Below are positions 1 through 10,064 of a DNA stretch of 64,000 nucleotides, one piece after another. The stretch is taken from contig NZ_AGBF01000002.1 in the NCBI RefSeq assembly GCF_000225525.1, forward strand, positions 93,194 through 157,193, in the 5' to 3' direction. Numbering within the stretch: position 1 is the stretch's first letter; each line of letters starts with the position of its first letter. The notes under the pieces are model-generated. The model saw only the letters and a list, made by a program, of their open reading frames with translations. It ran no database searches and was not told the DNA's origin. Origin of the DNA: Streptomyces zinciresistens K42. Its GTDB lineage: Bacteria; Actinomycetota; Actinomycetes; Streptomycetales; Streptomycetaceae. A program made the translations under genes and the position numbers.

Positions 1-500
1 CGGCCACGCCGGACGGGGTGTCGTCCGTCCTGTTCTACCTGGCCGCGTACTCGTTCGTGACGATCGGCGCGTTCGCGGTGGTCACACTGGTGCGCGACGC
101 GGGCGGCGAGGCCACGCACCTGTCCAAGTGGGCCGGTCTCGGCCGCCGTTCGCCGCTGGTCGCGGCCGTGTTCGCGGTGTTCCTGCTGGCGTTCGCGGGC
201 ATCCCGCTGACCTCCGGCTTCGCGGGGAAGTTCGCCGTGTTCAAGGCGGCGGCCGAGGGCGGGGCGGCTCCGCTGGTCGTGGTCGGTGTGATCTCGTCCG
301 CGATCGCCGCGTTCTTCTACATCCGCGTCATCGTGCTGATGTTCTTCAGCGAGCCGACGCCGGAAGGACCGACGGTCGCCGTGCCGTCGCCGCTGACGAC
401 GACCGCGATCGGCGTCGGTGTGGCGGTCACGCTGGTGCTCGGGGTGGCGCCGCAGTACTTCCTGGACCTGGCGAACCGGGCGGGCGTGTTCGTGCGCTGA
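1..500 (+). CDS. nuoN: NADH-quinone oxidoreductase subunit N, C-terminal part (cut by window edge)
   Basis: This is the 3' end of a NuoN proton-pumping subunit of complex I, open from the window edge in the frame starting at base 3 and ending at TGA 498-500. About 165 residues remain, with several hydrophobic segments and the typical late-NuoN stretch in which FAGIPLTSGFAGKF is followed by a long helix. NuoN is normally the last gene of the 14-gene nuo operon, and a strong hairpin follows directly, so this is the end of the main complex I operon. A second, separate nuoN lies at 39.5-41.0 kb. The upstream part is outside the window. Confidence 0.9.
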   Translation, partial: ATPDGVSSVLFYLAAYSFVTIGAFAVVTLVRDAGGEATHLSKWAGLGRRSPLVAAVFAVFLLAFAGIPLTSGFAGKFAVFKAAAEGGAAPLVVVGVISSAIAAFFYIRVIVLMFFSEPTPEGPTVAVPSPLTTTAIGVGVAVTLVLGVAPQYFLDLANRAGVFVR

Positions 501-516
501 CCTCCGGCGCCCCGCG

Positions 517-562
517 CACGGCGGCGGCCCGGTTCCCCTGGGGGAGCCGGGCCGCCGCCGTG
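517..562 (+). terminator. Intrinsic terminator-like hairpin after nuoN
   Basis: A perfect 16-bp inverted repeat (CACGGCGGCGGCCCGG and its complement) continues inward through TCCCC/GGGGA, so the stem is about 22 bp with almost no loop. It starts 17 nt after the nuoN stop. There is no U-tract, as is common in Streptomyces. Confidence 0.8.
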
Positions 563-657
563 TGACGGGGAGAGCCTGTGGACAACCGCCGTGACTGTCG
601 GTGCGTGCCCCTATCGTGGAGGCAGTGGTCGAGGGACGACGTGCGGGGGACATGGCG

Positions 658-2658
<2,001 letters not shown>

Positions 2659-2706
2659 GCAGCCCGGCCCGGCGGGCGCGGCTCCCGCGGGCGGGGCCGG
2701 CCCCCG

Positions 2707-3645
2707 TCAGGCCAGCGCGGTCAGCCCCGGCGCGAACGTGATCAGCAGGGGCAGCAGCGGCACCAGCGTGGCCGCGGTCGTGGTGAGGGCACGGTCGCGG
2801 CGGCCCAGCCGGGGCGGCGGCTGGAGGAGCCGGTCGACGCGTTCACCCAGGAGGCGGTGGGTGGAGGCGCAGGAGAGCACACCCCGGTGCTGGTTCAGCT
2901 CGATCAGCGCCAGGGCGGTCGTCAGGTGGCCGCAGCGGCGGGACGCCGTGTCGTCGGCGGACAGCTCCACCAGGCGGTGGGTCTGGTCGCAGAAGTGCGC
3001 GAACAACGGGATGCGGGGGAAACCGGTGGCCAGTGCGGTGGACAGGTGCAGCAGCCAGTCGTGGTGGGCGCGGGCGTGGCCCCGCTCATGGGTGAGGACG
3101 GCGTCGAGCTGGTGGCCGGTGAGGCGGTGCAGGGCGCCCGTGGTGACGATCAGCTGGGGCGGGCTGCCGGGCATCCACCAGGCGTCCGGATACTCGTCCT
3201 CCAGGACCAGCAGCGGGCCGCGCGCCGGGCCCAGCCCCGCCGGCAGGTCGGGGGCCCGCTCCCGCAGGTGGGCCCTGGCCAGGCTCCGGCGCCGGCGGGC
3301 CTCGACCAGCTCACGGCCCAGCATCGCCGCGGTCCACGCGGCCCCGCAGGCCAGCACCAGGGTCAGGGCGACCGCCCAGACCGGCGCGGCCGACAGGTCG
3401 TACGCCTCGGTCACCGACGGCGGCGCCGGGGCGAAGAGCTGGGCCCGCACCGTGCCGAACACGGCGGCGGTGCCCAGGGCGAGTGCCGCCAGGCAGCTCA
3501 GCAGGACGGTGGCGACCAGGCACTGCCACACCCAGAGCGCGAGCACGGGTTCGCGTTCGGGCCAGGCGGCCCGGGTCAGCGCCCGGGGGGCCGGTACGGC
3601 GGCCGTCAGGCCGAGGACGCTCAGCAGGAGCAGGCAGACGGTCAT
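2707..3645 (-). CDS. M56-family (BlaR1-type) membrane zinc metalloprotease
   Basis: A 312-aa integral membrane protein with hydrophobic helices at both ends and a soluble zinc-protease core. The HExxH motif is HERGH at about residues 186-190 (sequence LTHERGHARAHHD), with downstream ELSADD as a possible third ligand. This matches the M56/M48-like proteases that actinobacteria usually encode beside a BlaI/MecI-type repressor. Here the next gene upstream is fumarylacetoacetase and the 240-bp gap holds no BlaI-like ORF, so the usual partner is missing at this locus. It is convergent with recQ. The substrate is unknown. Confidence 0.8.
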   Translation of the reverse strand: MTVCLLLLSVLGLTAAVPAPRALTRAAWPEREPVLALWVWQCLVATVLLSCLAALALGTAAVFGTVRAQLFAPAPPSVTEAYDLSAAPVWAVALTLVLACGAAWTAAMLGRELVEARRRRSLARAHLRERAPDLPAGLGPARGPLLVLEDEYPDAWWMPGSPPQLIVTTGALHRLTGHQLDAVLTHERGHARAHHDWLLHLSTALATGFPRIPLFAHFCDQTHRLVELSADDTASRRCGHLTTALALIELNQHRGVLSCASTHRLLGERVDRLLQPPPRLGRRDRALTTTAATLVPLLPLLITFAPGLTALA

Positions 3646-3885
3646 GCCAGAGGCTCCGGATCCTGGTCAGGGAAGGTGCGCGGGCGGCGGTGCGGGGCGG
3701 TGGGCCGCGCACGCCCGTCAGGGTGTGCGTCCCACCGGCAGCCAGTATGACGGTGAGCCGTGCCCGCAGTCAGCGGGAAGGAAGCGGCGATCGGGACGCG
3801 GGGGACGGCCGGCCGGCCGCGGGAGTGCCGCGCCCGAGGCCGTGCACCGGCCCCCGGCAGCGGCCGGGCGGCCCGGACGTCCGCG

Positions 3886-5106
3886 TCATCCGGCGGCGAC
3901 GCGCCCCGTGACCTCGCCGAGGCCCACCCGCACCCCGCCCGGACCGGGCGCCCACGCGGACAGCGTCACCACATCGCCGTCCTCCAGGAACGTCCGCTTG
4001 CCGTCCGGGAGTTCGAGGGGTTCGCGGCCGTTCCAGGTCAGCTCCAGCAGGGAGCCGCGTTCGCGCTCCGCCGGGCCGCTCACCGTGCCGGAGCCGTACA
4101 GGTCGCCGGTGCGCAGGGAGGCGCCGTTCACGGTCATGTGGGCGAGCTGCTGGGCGGCCGTCCAGTACATGGTGGAGAAGGGGGGCTCGGAGATCAGGTG
4201 CCCGTTGACGGTCACCGAGATCCGCAGGTCGTAGCCGCCGGGCTCGATGTCGGTACCGGAGTCGTCGAGGTACGGCAGCAGGGGGTGGGTGCGCCGCGGC
4301 GGGGCGACCCGCGCGTCCTCCAGCGCGTCCAGCGGGGTGATCCAGGCCGACACCGACGTGGTGAACGACTTGCCGAGGAAGGGGCCGAGGGGGACGTACT
4401 CCCAGGCCTGCACGTCGCGCGCGGACCAGTCGTTGAGCAGGCACAGACCGAAGACGTGCTCCCGGAAGTCACCGAGGGCCACCGGTTCGCCCATCGCCGA
4501 GGGGGCGCCGACCACGAAGCCGACCTCGGCCTCGATGTCCAGGCGGACCGACGGGCCGAAGACCGGCGCCGGGTCGGTGGGCGCCTTGCGCTGGCCGGAC
4601 GGGCGGACGACGTCGGTGCCGGAGACCACGACGGTGCCGGAGCGGCCGTGGTAACCGATCGGCAGATGCTTCCAGTTGGGGGTGAGGGAGTCCTCGGCGT
4701 CGGGGCGGAAGATGCGTCCGACGTTGCGGGCGTGGTTCTCGGAGGCGTAGAAGTCGACGTAGTCCGCGACCTCGAAGGGCAGGTGCAGGGCCACCGAGGA
4801 CAGCGGGTGGAGGAAGTCCTGGACGGCCTCCTGGTGCGCCGGGACCGTCACCCAAGCCGTCAGCGCGCGGCGCACGTCCGACCAGGTGGTGCGGCCCGCG
4901 GCGAGCAGCGGGTTCAGGGAGTCGCGCGCGAGCAGCGGGGCGTAGGGGGAGCCGAGCGCACGGGCGGCCCCGCCCGCGTCGAGGACGTGGTCACCGAGCC
5001 GGACGCCGACCCTCCGCGCGGAGTCCGCGCCCGGGAGGGAGAAGACGCCGTACGGAAGGTTGTGCGTGCCGAAGGGGTCGCCCTCGGGGAGATCGAAGGG
5101 GGGCAT
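3886..5106 (-). CDS. Fumarylacetoacetase
   Basis: Hydrolyses 4-fumarylacetoacetate to fumarate and acetoacetate, the last step of homogentisate (tyrosine/phenylalanine) breakdown. It is 406 aa, typical of full-length fumarylacetoacetases. The N-terminal domain begins FDLPEGDPFGTHNLPYG. The C-terminal catalytic domain carries DYVDFYASENHARNVGRIF, the metal-binding DIEAEVGFVVG stretch and LNDWSARDVQAWEYVPLG. ATG 5106 was chosen as the first methionine before the conserved N-terminus; GAGG lies about 9 nt upstream. No other homogentisate-pathway gene is adjacent. Confidence 0.92.
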   Translation of the reverse strand: MPPFDLPEGDPFGTHNLPYGVFSLPGADSARRVGVRLGDHVLDAGGAARALGSPYAPLLARDSLNPLLAAGRTTWSDVRRALTAWVTVPAHQEAVQDFLHPLSSVALHLPFEVADYVDFYASENHARNVGRIFRPDAEDSLTPNWKHLPIGYHGRSGTVVVSGTDVVRPSGQRKAPTDPAPVFGPSVRLDIEAEVGFVVGAPSAMGEPVALGDFREHVFGLCLLNDWSARDVQAWEYVPLGPFLGKSFTTSVSAWITPLDALEDARVAPPRRTHPLLPYLDDSGTDIEPGGYDLRISVTVNGHLISEPPFSTMYWTAAQQLAHMTVNGASLRTGDLYGSGTVSGPAERERGSLLELTWNGREPLELPDGKRTFLEDGDVVTLSAWAPGPGGVRVGLGEVTGRVAAG

Positions 5107-5585
5107 GGGGTGCTGCCTCACTCTCTTACGCTCCGTATGCCATGTGGTCTGGCCACACGTTACGGGTGAGGTGCCGGTCTTGGGCAGTGCGGATCCCGCG
5201 TCGCGCGAACCGCCGAACCGCCAGGTCACCAGGCGGGACGGCCGGTGGACGGATCGCCCGCGCGCCGCGCCGCCCGGCACGGGCGGGAACTCGGGCCGCT
5301 CGGGGCGGAGCGACGGGGCATGGAGACAGATCATGAAGAAAGGGAGGAGACCCGGGCGCCTCTCCTCACCCGCTTCTTCACCGTCGCGGTGCGCCGCGGC
5401 GGCACCTCCGCCGGCGAACACACGGGTACGACCTGGGGAGCGACTTCGGTGAAACAGGCAAAGACGGACGGCAGTTGTGCGCGGAACGACACAACTGGAA
5501 CCGGAACAGCTGTCAACACATGTGAACCCGGCAGCCGTCCGGTTCACATCGAGTCGAGGGGGCGTCCTGTCCGTATTCTCTGATC
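5107..5585. promoter_or_regulatory. Divergent promoter region between fumarylacetoacetase and HAD gene
   Basis: A 479-bp gap between divergent genes with no convincing reading frame. A small inverted repeat, TGTGG-N5-CCACA at 5143-5157, lies about 37 nt upstream of the fumarylacetoacetase start and is a candidate operator. Base composition is less G+C-rich near 5440-5585, where the promoter for the HAD gene must be. I could not fix -35/-10 elements. Confidence 0.4.
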
Positions 5586-6434
5586 ATGGCCCCACCCCTT
5601 GCATATTCACTGATCGCCACTGACCTGGACGGGACGCTGCTCCGAGGCGACGACACACTCTCCGACCGGTCACTCCACGCGCTCGCCCGAGCGGCGGACG
5701 CCGGCGCCCGGCACCTCGTCGTGACCGGAAGGCCGGCGCCCAGAGTGCGGCCGCTGCTCGACGCCATGGGCAGCACGGGGCTCGCGGTCTGCGGACAGGG
5801 CGCGCAGGTGTACGACGCCGGCGCGGACCGTCTGCTGTGGTCCATCACCCTGGACCGGGAACTGGCGGAGACCGCGCTGGGCAAGATCGAGGCGGAGGTC
5901 GGGGAGGTGTACGCGGCCGTCGACCAGGACGGCGTCGACGGGCTGACGCTCATCGAGCCGGGCTATCTGATGCCGCACCCCACCCTGCCCGCCTTCCGCG
6001 TCGGCCGCCGCGACGACCTCTGGTGCGAGCCGATCAGCAAGGTGCTGCTGCGCCATCCCACGCTGTCCGACGACGAGTTGGCGGCGACGGCGCGCGCGGT
6101 GGTCGGCTCCCTGGCGACCGTCACCATGTCGGGACCCGGCACCGTCGAACTCCAGCCGTGCGGCATCACCAAGGCGACCGGTCTCGCGCTCGCCGCCGAG
6201 CATCTCGGACTCGGCGCGCACGAGACGATCGCCTTCGGCGACATGCCCAACGACATCCCGATGTTCGACTGGGCCGCCCGCGGTGTGGCCATGGCCAACG
6301 CCCACCCCGAACTCAAGGCGGTCGCCGACGCGATCACCCTCTCGAACGAGGACGACGGCATCGCCGTCGTCCTCGAACAACTGCTGGCGGACAGCCTGCT
6401 CGGCGTTCCGGCCGAGGGGGCGCTCAACCCGTAG
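5586..6434 (+). CDS. HAD-superfamily (Cof-type) phosphatase
   Basis: A 282-aa haloacid-dehalogenase-fold hydrolase of the Cof/type IIB group, probably acting on small phosphorylated metabolites or sugar phosphates. Motif I is ATDLDGTLL (catalytic Asp pair, about residue 13), motif II is VVTGRP, and motif III/IV is AFGDMPNDIPMFDWA near residue 220. No good ribosome-binding site precedes ATG 5586, so the message may be leaderless. It is followed by a nested hairpin and converges on the LysM gene. The exact substrate cannot be read from sequence. Confidence 0.88.
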   Translation: MAPPLAYSLIATDLDGTLLRGDDTLSDRSLHALARAADAGARHLVVTGRPAPRVRPLLDAMGSTGLAVCGQGAQVYDAGADRLLWSITLDRELAETALGKIEAEVGEVYAAVDQDGVDGLTLIEPGYLMPHPTLPAFRVGRRDDLWCEPISKVLLRHPTLSDDELAATARAVVGSLATVTMSGPGTVELQPCGITKATGLALAAEHLGLGAHETIAFGDMPNDIPMFDWAARGVAMANAHPELKAVADAITLSNEDDGIAVVLEQLLADSLLGVPAEGALNP

Positions 6435-6435
6435 G

Positions 6436-6496
6436 CGCCCCCCGTAGGCACCGGCCGTCCGGACGGGCCTCCCCCGTCCGGACCGACCGGGGGGCG
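6436..6496. terminator. Nested bidirectional terminator between convergent genes
   Basis: A perfect 11-bp stem (GTCCGGACGGG, 5-nt loop, complement) at 6457-6483 lies inside an outer pair CGCCCCCCG (6436-6444) and CGGGGGGCG (6488-6496). It sits between the HAD gene and the convergent LysM gene and could serve both strands. Confidence 0.75.
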
Positions 6497-6522
6497 ACCC
6501 GCCCGGTCCGGGGGAGTGCGGC

Positions 6523-7260
6523 CTAGTAGGGGCCGTTCACGTTGTCGATCGAGCCGTAGCGCGCGGCCGCGTAGTTGGCCGCGGCCGTGATGTTCGCGAC
6601 CGGGTCGAACGGGTCGTACGCCGTCCCGGCCACGTGGTACGTCGCGAAGGTCGGGTCGATGACCTGGAGCAGGCCCTTGGAGGGGGTGCCCGCCACGGCG
6701 TTGGAGTCCCAGTTGTTGATGGCGGCCGGGTTGCCGGACGACTCCCGCATGATGTTGCGGTAGAGGCCGTCGTACGACCCCGGAATCCCCTTCTGCCGCA
6801 TGATGTCCAGCGCCTCGCGGATCCAGCCGTCGAGGTTGTTGGCGTACGTCCTGGCGGACGCCTGGGTCGCCTGGGCGACCGCGGACTTCTTCGCGGGGGC
6901 GACCGCGGGGTCGGCCGTCTTGGCCGGCTGGCCCGCCCCGGCCGTCCGGACCGTCAGGTCCAGGCCCGTGCGGATCAGGCGCGGGTCGTCGCCGACGGCC
7001 TTGCGGTTGTCCTTGTAGAGCTGCCGCCAGCCGCCCTGGGCGTCGTAGCGGTCGGCGATGCCGTAGAGCGTGTCGCCCTTCTTCGTCGTGTACGTGACGG
7101 ACTTGACCTTGGCCACCGCGGGGGCCTTGGCCGGCTCCGCCGCGGTCGCGGTGGCCGCGCCCAGCAGCGGGAGCGCGAGGGCGGCGGTACCGGTTCCGGC
7201 GGCGATGACTCGTCGGGTGAGCGGGCTGAAGCTGGTGCGGCGGTGCTTGCCTCGGGGCAT
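6523..7260 (-). CDS. Secreted LysM and transglycosylase-like cell-wall protein
   Basis: A 245-aa exported protein. The N-terminus has a Tat/Sec-like signal (RGKHRRTSFSPLTRR, then a hydrophobic stretch ending near ATAAEP). A LysM peptidoglycan-binding domain follows (YTTKKGDTLYGIADRYD, about residues 55-105), then an Ala/Lys-rich linker. The C-terminal domain (about 145-245) is SLT/lysozyme-like with a likely catalytic Glu in MRESSGNP and the motif SKGLLQVIDPTF. It probably remodels peptidoglycan during growth or germination. The SD is GGAGAGGAA, just after the riboswitch. Control by c-di-AMP through that riboswitch is the main regulatory feature. Confidence 0.9.
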   Translation of the reverse strand: MPRGKHRRTSFSPLTRRVIAAGTGTAALALPLLGAATATAAEPAKAPAVAKVKSVTYTTKKGDTLYGIADRYDAQGGWRQLYKDNRKAVGDDPRLIRTGLDLTVRTAGAGQPAKTADPAVAPAKKSAVAQATQASARTYANNLDGWIREALDIMRQKGIPGSYDGLYRNIMRESSGNPAAINNWDSNAVAGTPSKGLLQVIDPTFATYHVAGTAYDPFDPVANITAAANYAAARYGSIDNVNGPY

Positions 7261-7276
7261 GGCGCTGTTCCTCTCC

Positions 7277-7474
7277 GGCGCCTGCGAGGTGAGCTGTCGG
7301 GTTCGGGCGGGAGATGCCCGGCCGCGCCGTCAGGGAGACGGCACGACTTCACCCCTAGCCGGCCCGGGGCGCCATCAAGGCGTCCGGTCCGGCGACTTAC
7401 CTGGTTCCCCCGCTCCTGCCGTGCGTGTGAGTTGCGTAGGTGGATGACGCGAGCGGCGGCAGGATTAGGCGTCC
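7277..7474 (-). promoter_or_regulatory. Cyclic di-AMP (ydaO/yuaA-type) riboswitch
   Basis: Read on the minus strand, the leader of the LysM gene shows the conserved ydaO blocks in order: GCCTAATCC at the 5' end, GAGCGGGGGAACCAGG, then GGGGTGAAGTC, and at the 3' end CCCGAACCCGACAGCTC followed by ACCTCGCAGGCG. The distal end overlaps the region just before the SD. In Streptomyces this class is known to control resuscitation-promoting-factor-type cell-wall hydrolase genes in response to c-di-AMP. Boundaries are approximate; recognition is by eye, not by a covariance model. Confidence 0.9.
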
Positions 7475-8296
7475 GCTCGACTGAGCGGGAACGTATGCGA
7501 GAGCACATGCCCGGAACAAGTGCTGAAGTCACCTGACGTGCTAGTTGACCATGGTCCGAGGGTTTTGGGGTGCTTGATCCTTTGCGGTTGCCAACGTTCA
7601 ACTCGCGTACGGGGGGCGGGGTGACGGGGGTGCGCCGCGCCCGCTGTGCACTGAGGGTGTGAAGGGGTCCGCGTGACCCAACTCACGAGGGAGCGTAAGT
7701 ACCGCAAATCGGGCAATGAATCCAACTCACCCTTAATCGCCGGACCATGGGGTCCGATTTGGTCGTTTGGGAGTGATGCGCACCCTTCGTCTCCAGGGGG
7801 AGGGTGGAGGCGGCGAGTGCCGGAACCCTCCGCGCGGCGCGCGTCGTTGTGCTGGTGATCGCCCGCGGTGGCGCGCGGGTGGGGGCGGTGGGGGTGGTGA
7901 CCGGTGCGGCGTGCGGGCCGTGGGTGGCGGGGAGTTGAGGGTGCGTCGGTGGACTCGCTCGGCCGAAGGAGGGCATGCGGAGGGGTGTGTGCGGGGGCGC
8001 CAGGGGTGCGGTCGGCGGGGCGCGGCGCCGGACGGCCGGGGCGGACCTGGGTGCGGATTCGCGGCCCCCGCCCGGGGCGGGGAGCCGGGGGGGTGGGAAG
8101 GGTGCCCGCGCATGATTCCGGGGCGCGCGTCGGCGGGCGCGAGCCCGCGGGCCGAGGGGGGGTGAGGGGGGGGTGAGGGGGTCGTGTGGGGCGGCAGGGG
8201 GGGCCATGCCCGGTTCGACGGAGGGGGTGATGCAGGTGAAAAGGGAACGAATGGGAATTCGAATCTGAGGGTTTTTCTGGAGATAGGGCGCTACTT
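7475..8296. other. Long G-rich non-coding region
   Basis: About 820 bp between the riboswitch and the promoter region of the polyprenyl synthase with no credible gene. The plus strand is strongly purine/G-rich from 7780 to 8210 and contains long G-runs; frames here give Arg/Gly- or Pro-rich low-complexity peptides typical of spurious ORFs. The promoter of the LysM transcript should lie near 7480-7620 on the minus strand, but I could not assign it. Confidence 0.6.
8156..8203 (+). repeat. G-run cluster with G-quadruplex potential
   Basis: Five G-tracts of 7, 8, 5, 4 and 7 bases occur within 48 nt, separated by TGA, TGA, TCGTGT and CGGCA. A smaller cluster lies at 7878-7898. The tract pattern satisfies the usual four-run quadruplex rule with short loops. 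It lies about 290 nt upstream of the polyprenyl synthase start. Confidence 0.6.
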
Positions 8297-8402
8297 CCTG
8301 ATAAGTGGATCGATATACATCCTTATCAGGTGATCGAAAACATACCGGCAGTGATCCGATACCGCCCGTGGTGGACGGGTGGGCGGCATCGGTGATCGAA
8401 AC
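8297..8402 (+). promoter_or_regulatory. Two inverted repeats and a direct repeat upstream of polyprenyl synthase
   Basis: In a locally AT-richer stretch, a perfect 9-bp inverted repeat (CCTGATAAG, 16-nt spacer, CTTATCAGG) occupies 8297-8330. A second stem follows: CCGATACCGCCC at 8356-8367 and GGGCGGCATCGG at 8381-8392, 12 bp with one mismatch. The 11-mer GGTGATCGAAA occurs at 8329 and again at 8391. These look like operators or an attenuator for the gene at 8492; no regulator is identified. Confidence 0.55.
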
Positions 8403-8491
8403 GTGACCGGATACGCTGACTTGATTGAGGGCAGCGACCTATCGACAAACCGCGTAACCGCCAGCAGACACCAGCAGACAGGAGACCCCTC

Positions 8492-9502
8492 GTGACCGTC
8501 GTCGGGCCGTTCGGGCTGAGCGTGCGGGACCAGGCTCTGGAAGCCGATGTCCAGGCCGGATTGACGGCTGTCGAGGAGGGACTGCTCGAAGCCACCAAAA
8601 GCGAGGTCCCCTTCATCACCGAGGCCGCCCAGCACCTGGTCAGGGCGGGTGGCAAGCGGTTCCGGCCGCTGCTCGTGATGCTCGCCGCCCAGTTCGGGGA
8701 CCCGTACGCGCCGGGCATCGTCCCGTCGGCGGTGGTGGTGGAGCTGACCCATCTGGCGACGCTGTACCACGACGACGTGATGGACGAGGCCGCGGTCCGC
8801 CGGGGCGTCGACAGCGCGAACACCCGCTGGGGGAACTCCGTCGCCGTCCTGACCGGTGACTTCCTCTTCGCCCGCGCCTCCCACATCCTGGCCGACCTCG
8901 GGCCCGAGGCGGTACGGGTGCAGGCCGAGGCGTTCGAGCGGCTGGTCACCGGGCAGATCCTGGAGACCGCCGGACCGCAGGACGGCCGGGACCCGGTGGA
9001 GCACTACCTCGACGTGCTCAGCGGCAAGACCAGCTCCCTGGTGGCCGTGTCCTGCCGGTTCGGGGCGATGATGTCGGGTGCCGACGAGACCGTGGTGGAC
9101 GTCCTGACCCAGTACGGCGAACGCCTGGGCGTCGCCTTCCAGCTCGCGGACGACGTACTGGACATCGCGAGCGACTCGCACGAGTCCGGCAAGACCCCGG
9201 GGACCGATCTGCGGGAGGGCATCCCGACCCTGCCGGTGCTGCGGCTGCGGGAGCGGGCCGCGCGGCTCGGACTCGCCGAGGACATCGCGCTGTGCGAGCT
9301 GCTGGACTCCGACCTGAGCGACGACGCCCGGCACGCCGAGGCGCTGGCCGCGCTGCGGGCGCACCCCGCGCTGGAGCAGGCCCGCCGGGACACCGTGCGC
9401 TACGCCGAGGAGGCGCGGGCCGCGCTGGCGCCGCTGCGGGACGTGGACGCCAAGGCCGCCCTCATGGAGCTGTGCGACGCGGTGGTCCACCGGGCGGGGT
9501 GA
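8492..9502 (+). CDS. Polyprenyl diphosphate synthase (trans, long chain)
   Basis: Condenses isopentenyl diphosphate onto allylic diphosphates to make a long all-trans chain; in Streptomyces the likely product feeds menaquinone. It is 336 aa. The first Asp-rich motif is YHDDVMDEA (about residue 94), the conserved KRFRPLLVML lies upstream of it, and the second Asp-rich motif is QLADDVLDIASD (about residue 220) preceded by the GKTSSL motif. GTG 8492 is chosen, with AGGAGA 6-7 nt upstream; the 10-mer CCAGCAGACA is duplicated in tandem just before this SD. It probably supplies the quinone side chain used by the nuo complexes. Confidence 0.92.
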   Translation: MTVVGPFGLSVRDQALEADVQAGLTAVEEGLLEATKSEVPFITEAAQHLVRAGGKRFRPLLVMLAAQFGDPYAPGIVPSAVVVELTHLATLYHDDVMDEAAVRRGVDSANTRWGNSVAVLTGDFLFARASHILADLGPEAVRVQAEAFERLVTGQILETAGPQDGRDPVEHYLDVLSGKTSSLVAVSCRFGAMMSGADETVVDVLTQYGERLGVAFQLADDVLDIASDSHESGKTPGTDLREGIPTLPVLRLRERAARLGLAEDIALCELLDSDLSDDARHAEALAALRAHPALEQARRDTVRYAEEARAALAPLRDVDAKAALMELCDAVVHRAG

Positions 9503-9522
9503 TCCTCGGGCCGGCCCGCGAA

Positions 9523-9539
9523 CCCGGTGGTCCACCGGG
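9523..9539 (+). terminator. Short perfect hairpin after polyprenyl synthase
   Basis: CCCGGTGG and its complement are separated by one base. The 14-mer GGTGGTCCACCGGG also occurs at 9481-9494 inside the last codons of the gene, so the 3' end looks duplicated into the intergenic region. It may act as a weak terminator. Confidence 0.45.
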
Positions 9540-9570
9540 CCGGGCGGCCCCGGTGACACTGGGCGCCGGG

Positions 9571-9630
9571 TGGCGTGGCGGGTCGGCGCACCGGGCCGGA
9601 TGGCGTGGCCGGGAGGCGCACCGGGCCGGG
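9571..9630 (+). repeat. Two tandem copies of a 30-bp repeat
   Basis: Two adjacent 30-bp units, each beginning TGGCGTGGC and ending GCGCACCGGGCCGG, differ at only a few positions. They lie in the 562-bp gap (9503-10064) between the polyprenyl synthase and the LolA-like gene. I see no credible gene in this gap. Confidence 0.7.
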
Positions 9631-9700
9631 GCGACTTCGGCCGCGCGCCGCGACAGCCGTACCGGTCGCGTCGGCCGTACCGGCTGTACGGCCCCCCATC

Positions 9701-9770
9701 GCGTTCCCAACACCGCGTCCCCCACCGCGTCCCAACACCGCGCGTCCCAACACCGCGTTCCAACACCGCG
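9701..9770 (+). repeat. Degenerate 12-15 bp tandem repeat (GCGTCCCAACACC)
   Basis: Five imperfect consecutive copies of GCGTCCCAACACC (variants with TT, CCC or an extra GC) fill 70 bp in the same gap. Function is unknown; it may mark slippage-prone non-coding DNA. Confidence 0.65.
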
Positions 9771-10064
9771 AGGCCCGCGCCGAGTTCGTGCCTCCCCCGG
9801 CCCGCACGGCGGCCTCCTGACCCGGACCCCTACGGGTCGGGGCGCGCACAACCGCCGTGTGTCATACCGCAGGCGTACGTGGAGTTGCCTCCGCAGGCTG
9901 ACGAATCTTCCTGGCGTATTTGGTCAGATGGATAACACGACATCACCACTCCTCACCGATTCGGGTGAGAATGGCGGCTCAGGGGTGGACGAGTGCGCGG
10001 GGCCAGACCCGCGGACGAGGAACCGAGACGGACGGCCGCCGCCGACGACGGAGGTAAGGCACAC

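Noticed and set aside
5331..5519. 62-residue minus-strand gene in the fumarylacetoacetase promoter region
   Set aside because: No SD, no third-position G+C bias clearly above the other frames, no family recognised.
7673..7858. Small gene upstream of the polyprenyl synthase
   Set aside because: No SD, no recognisable family and biased Arg/Ser/Pro composition; the region looks non-coding.
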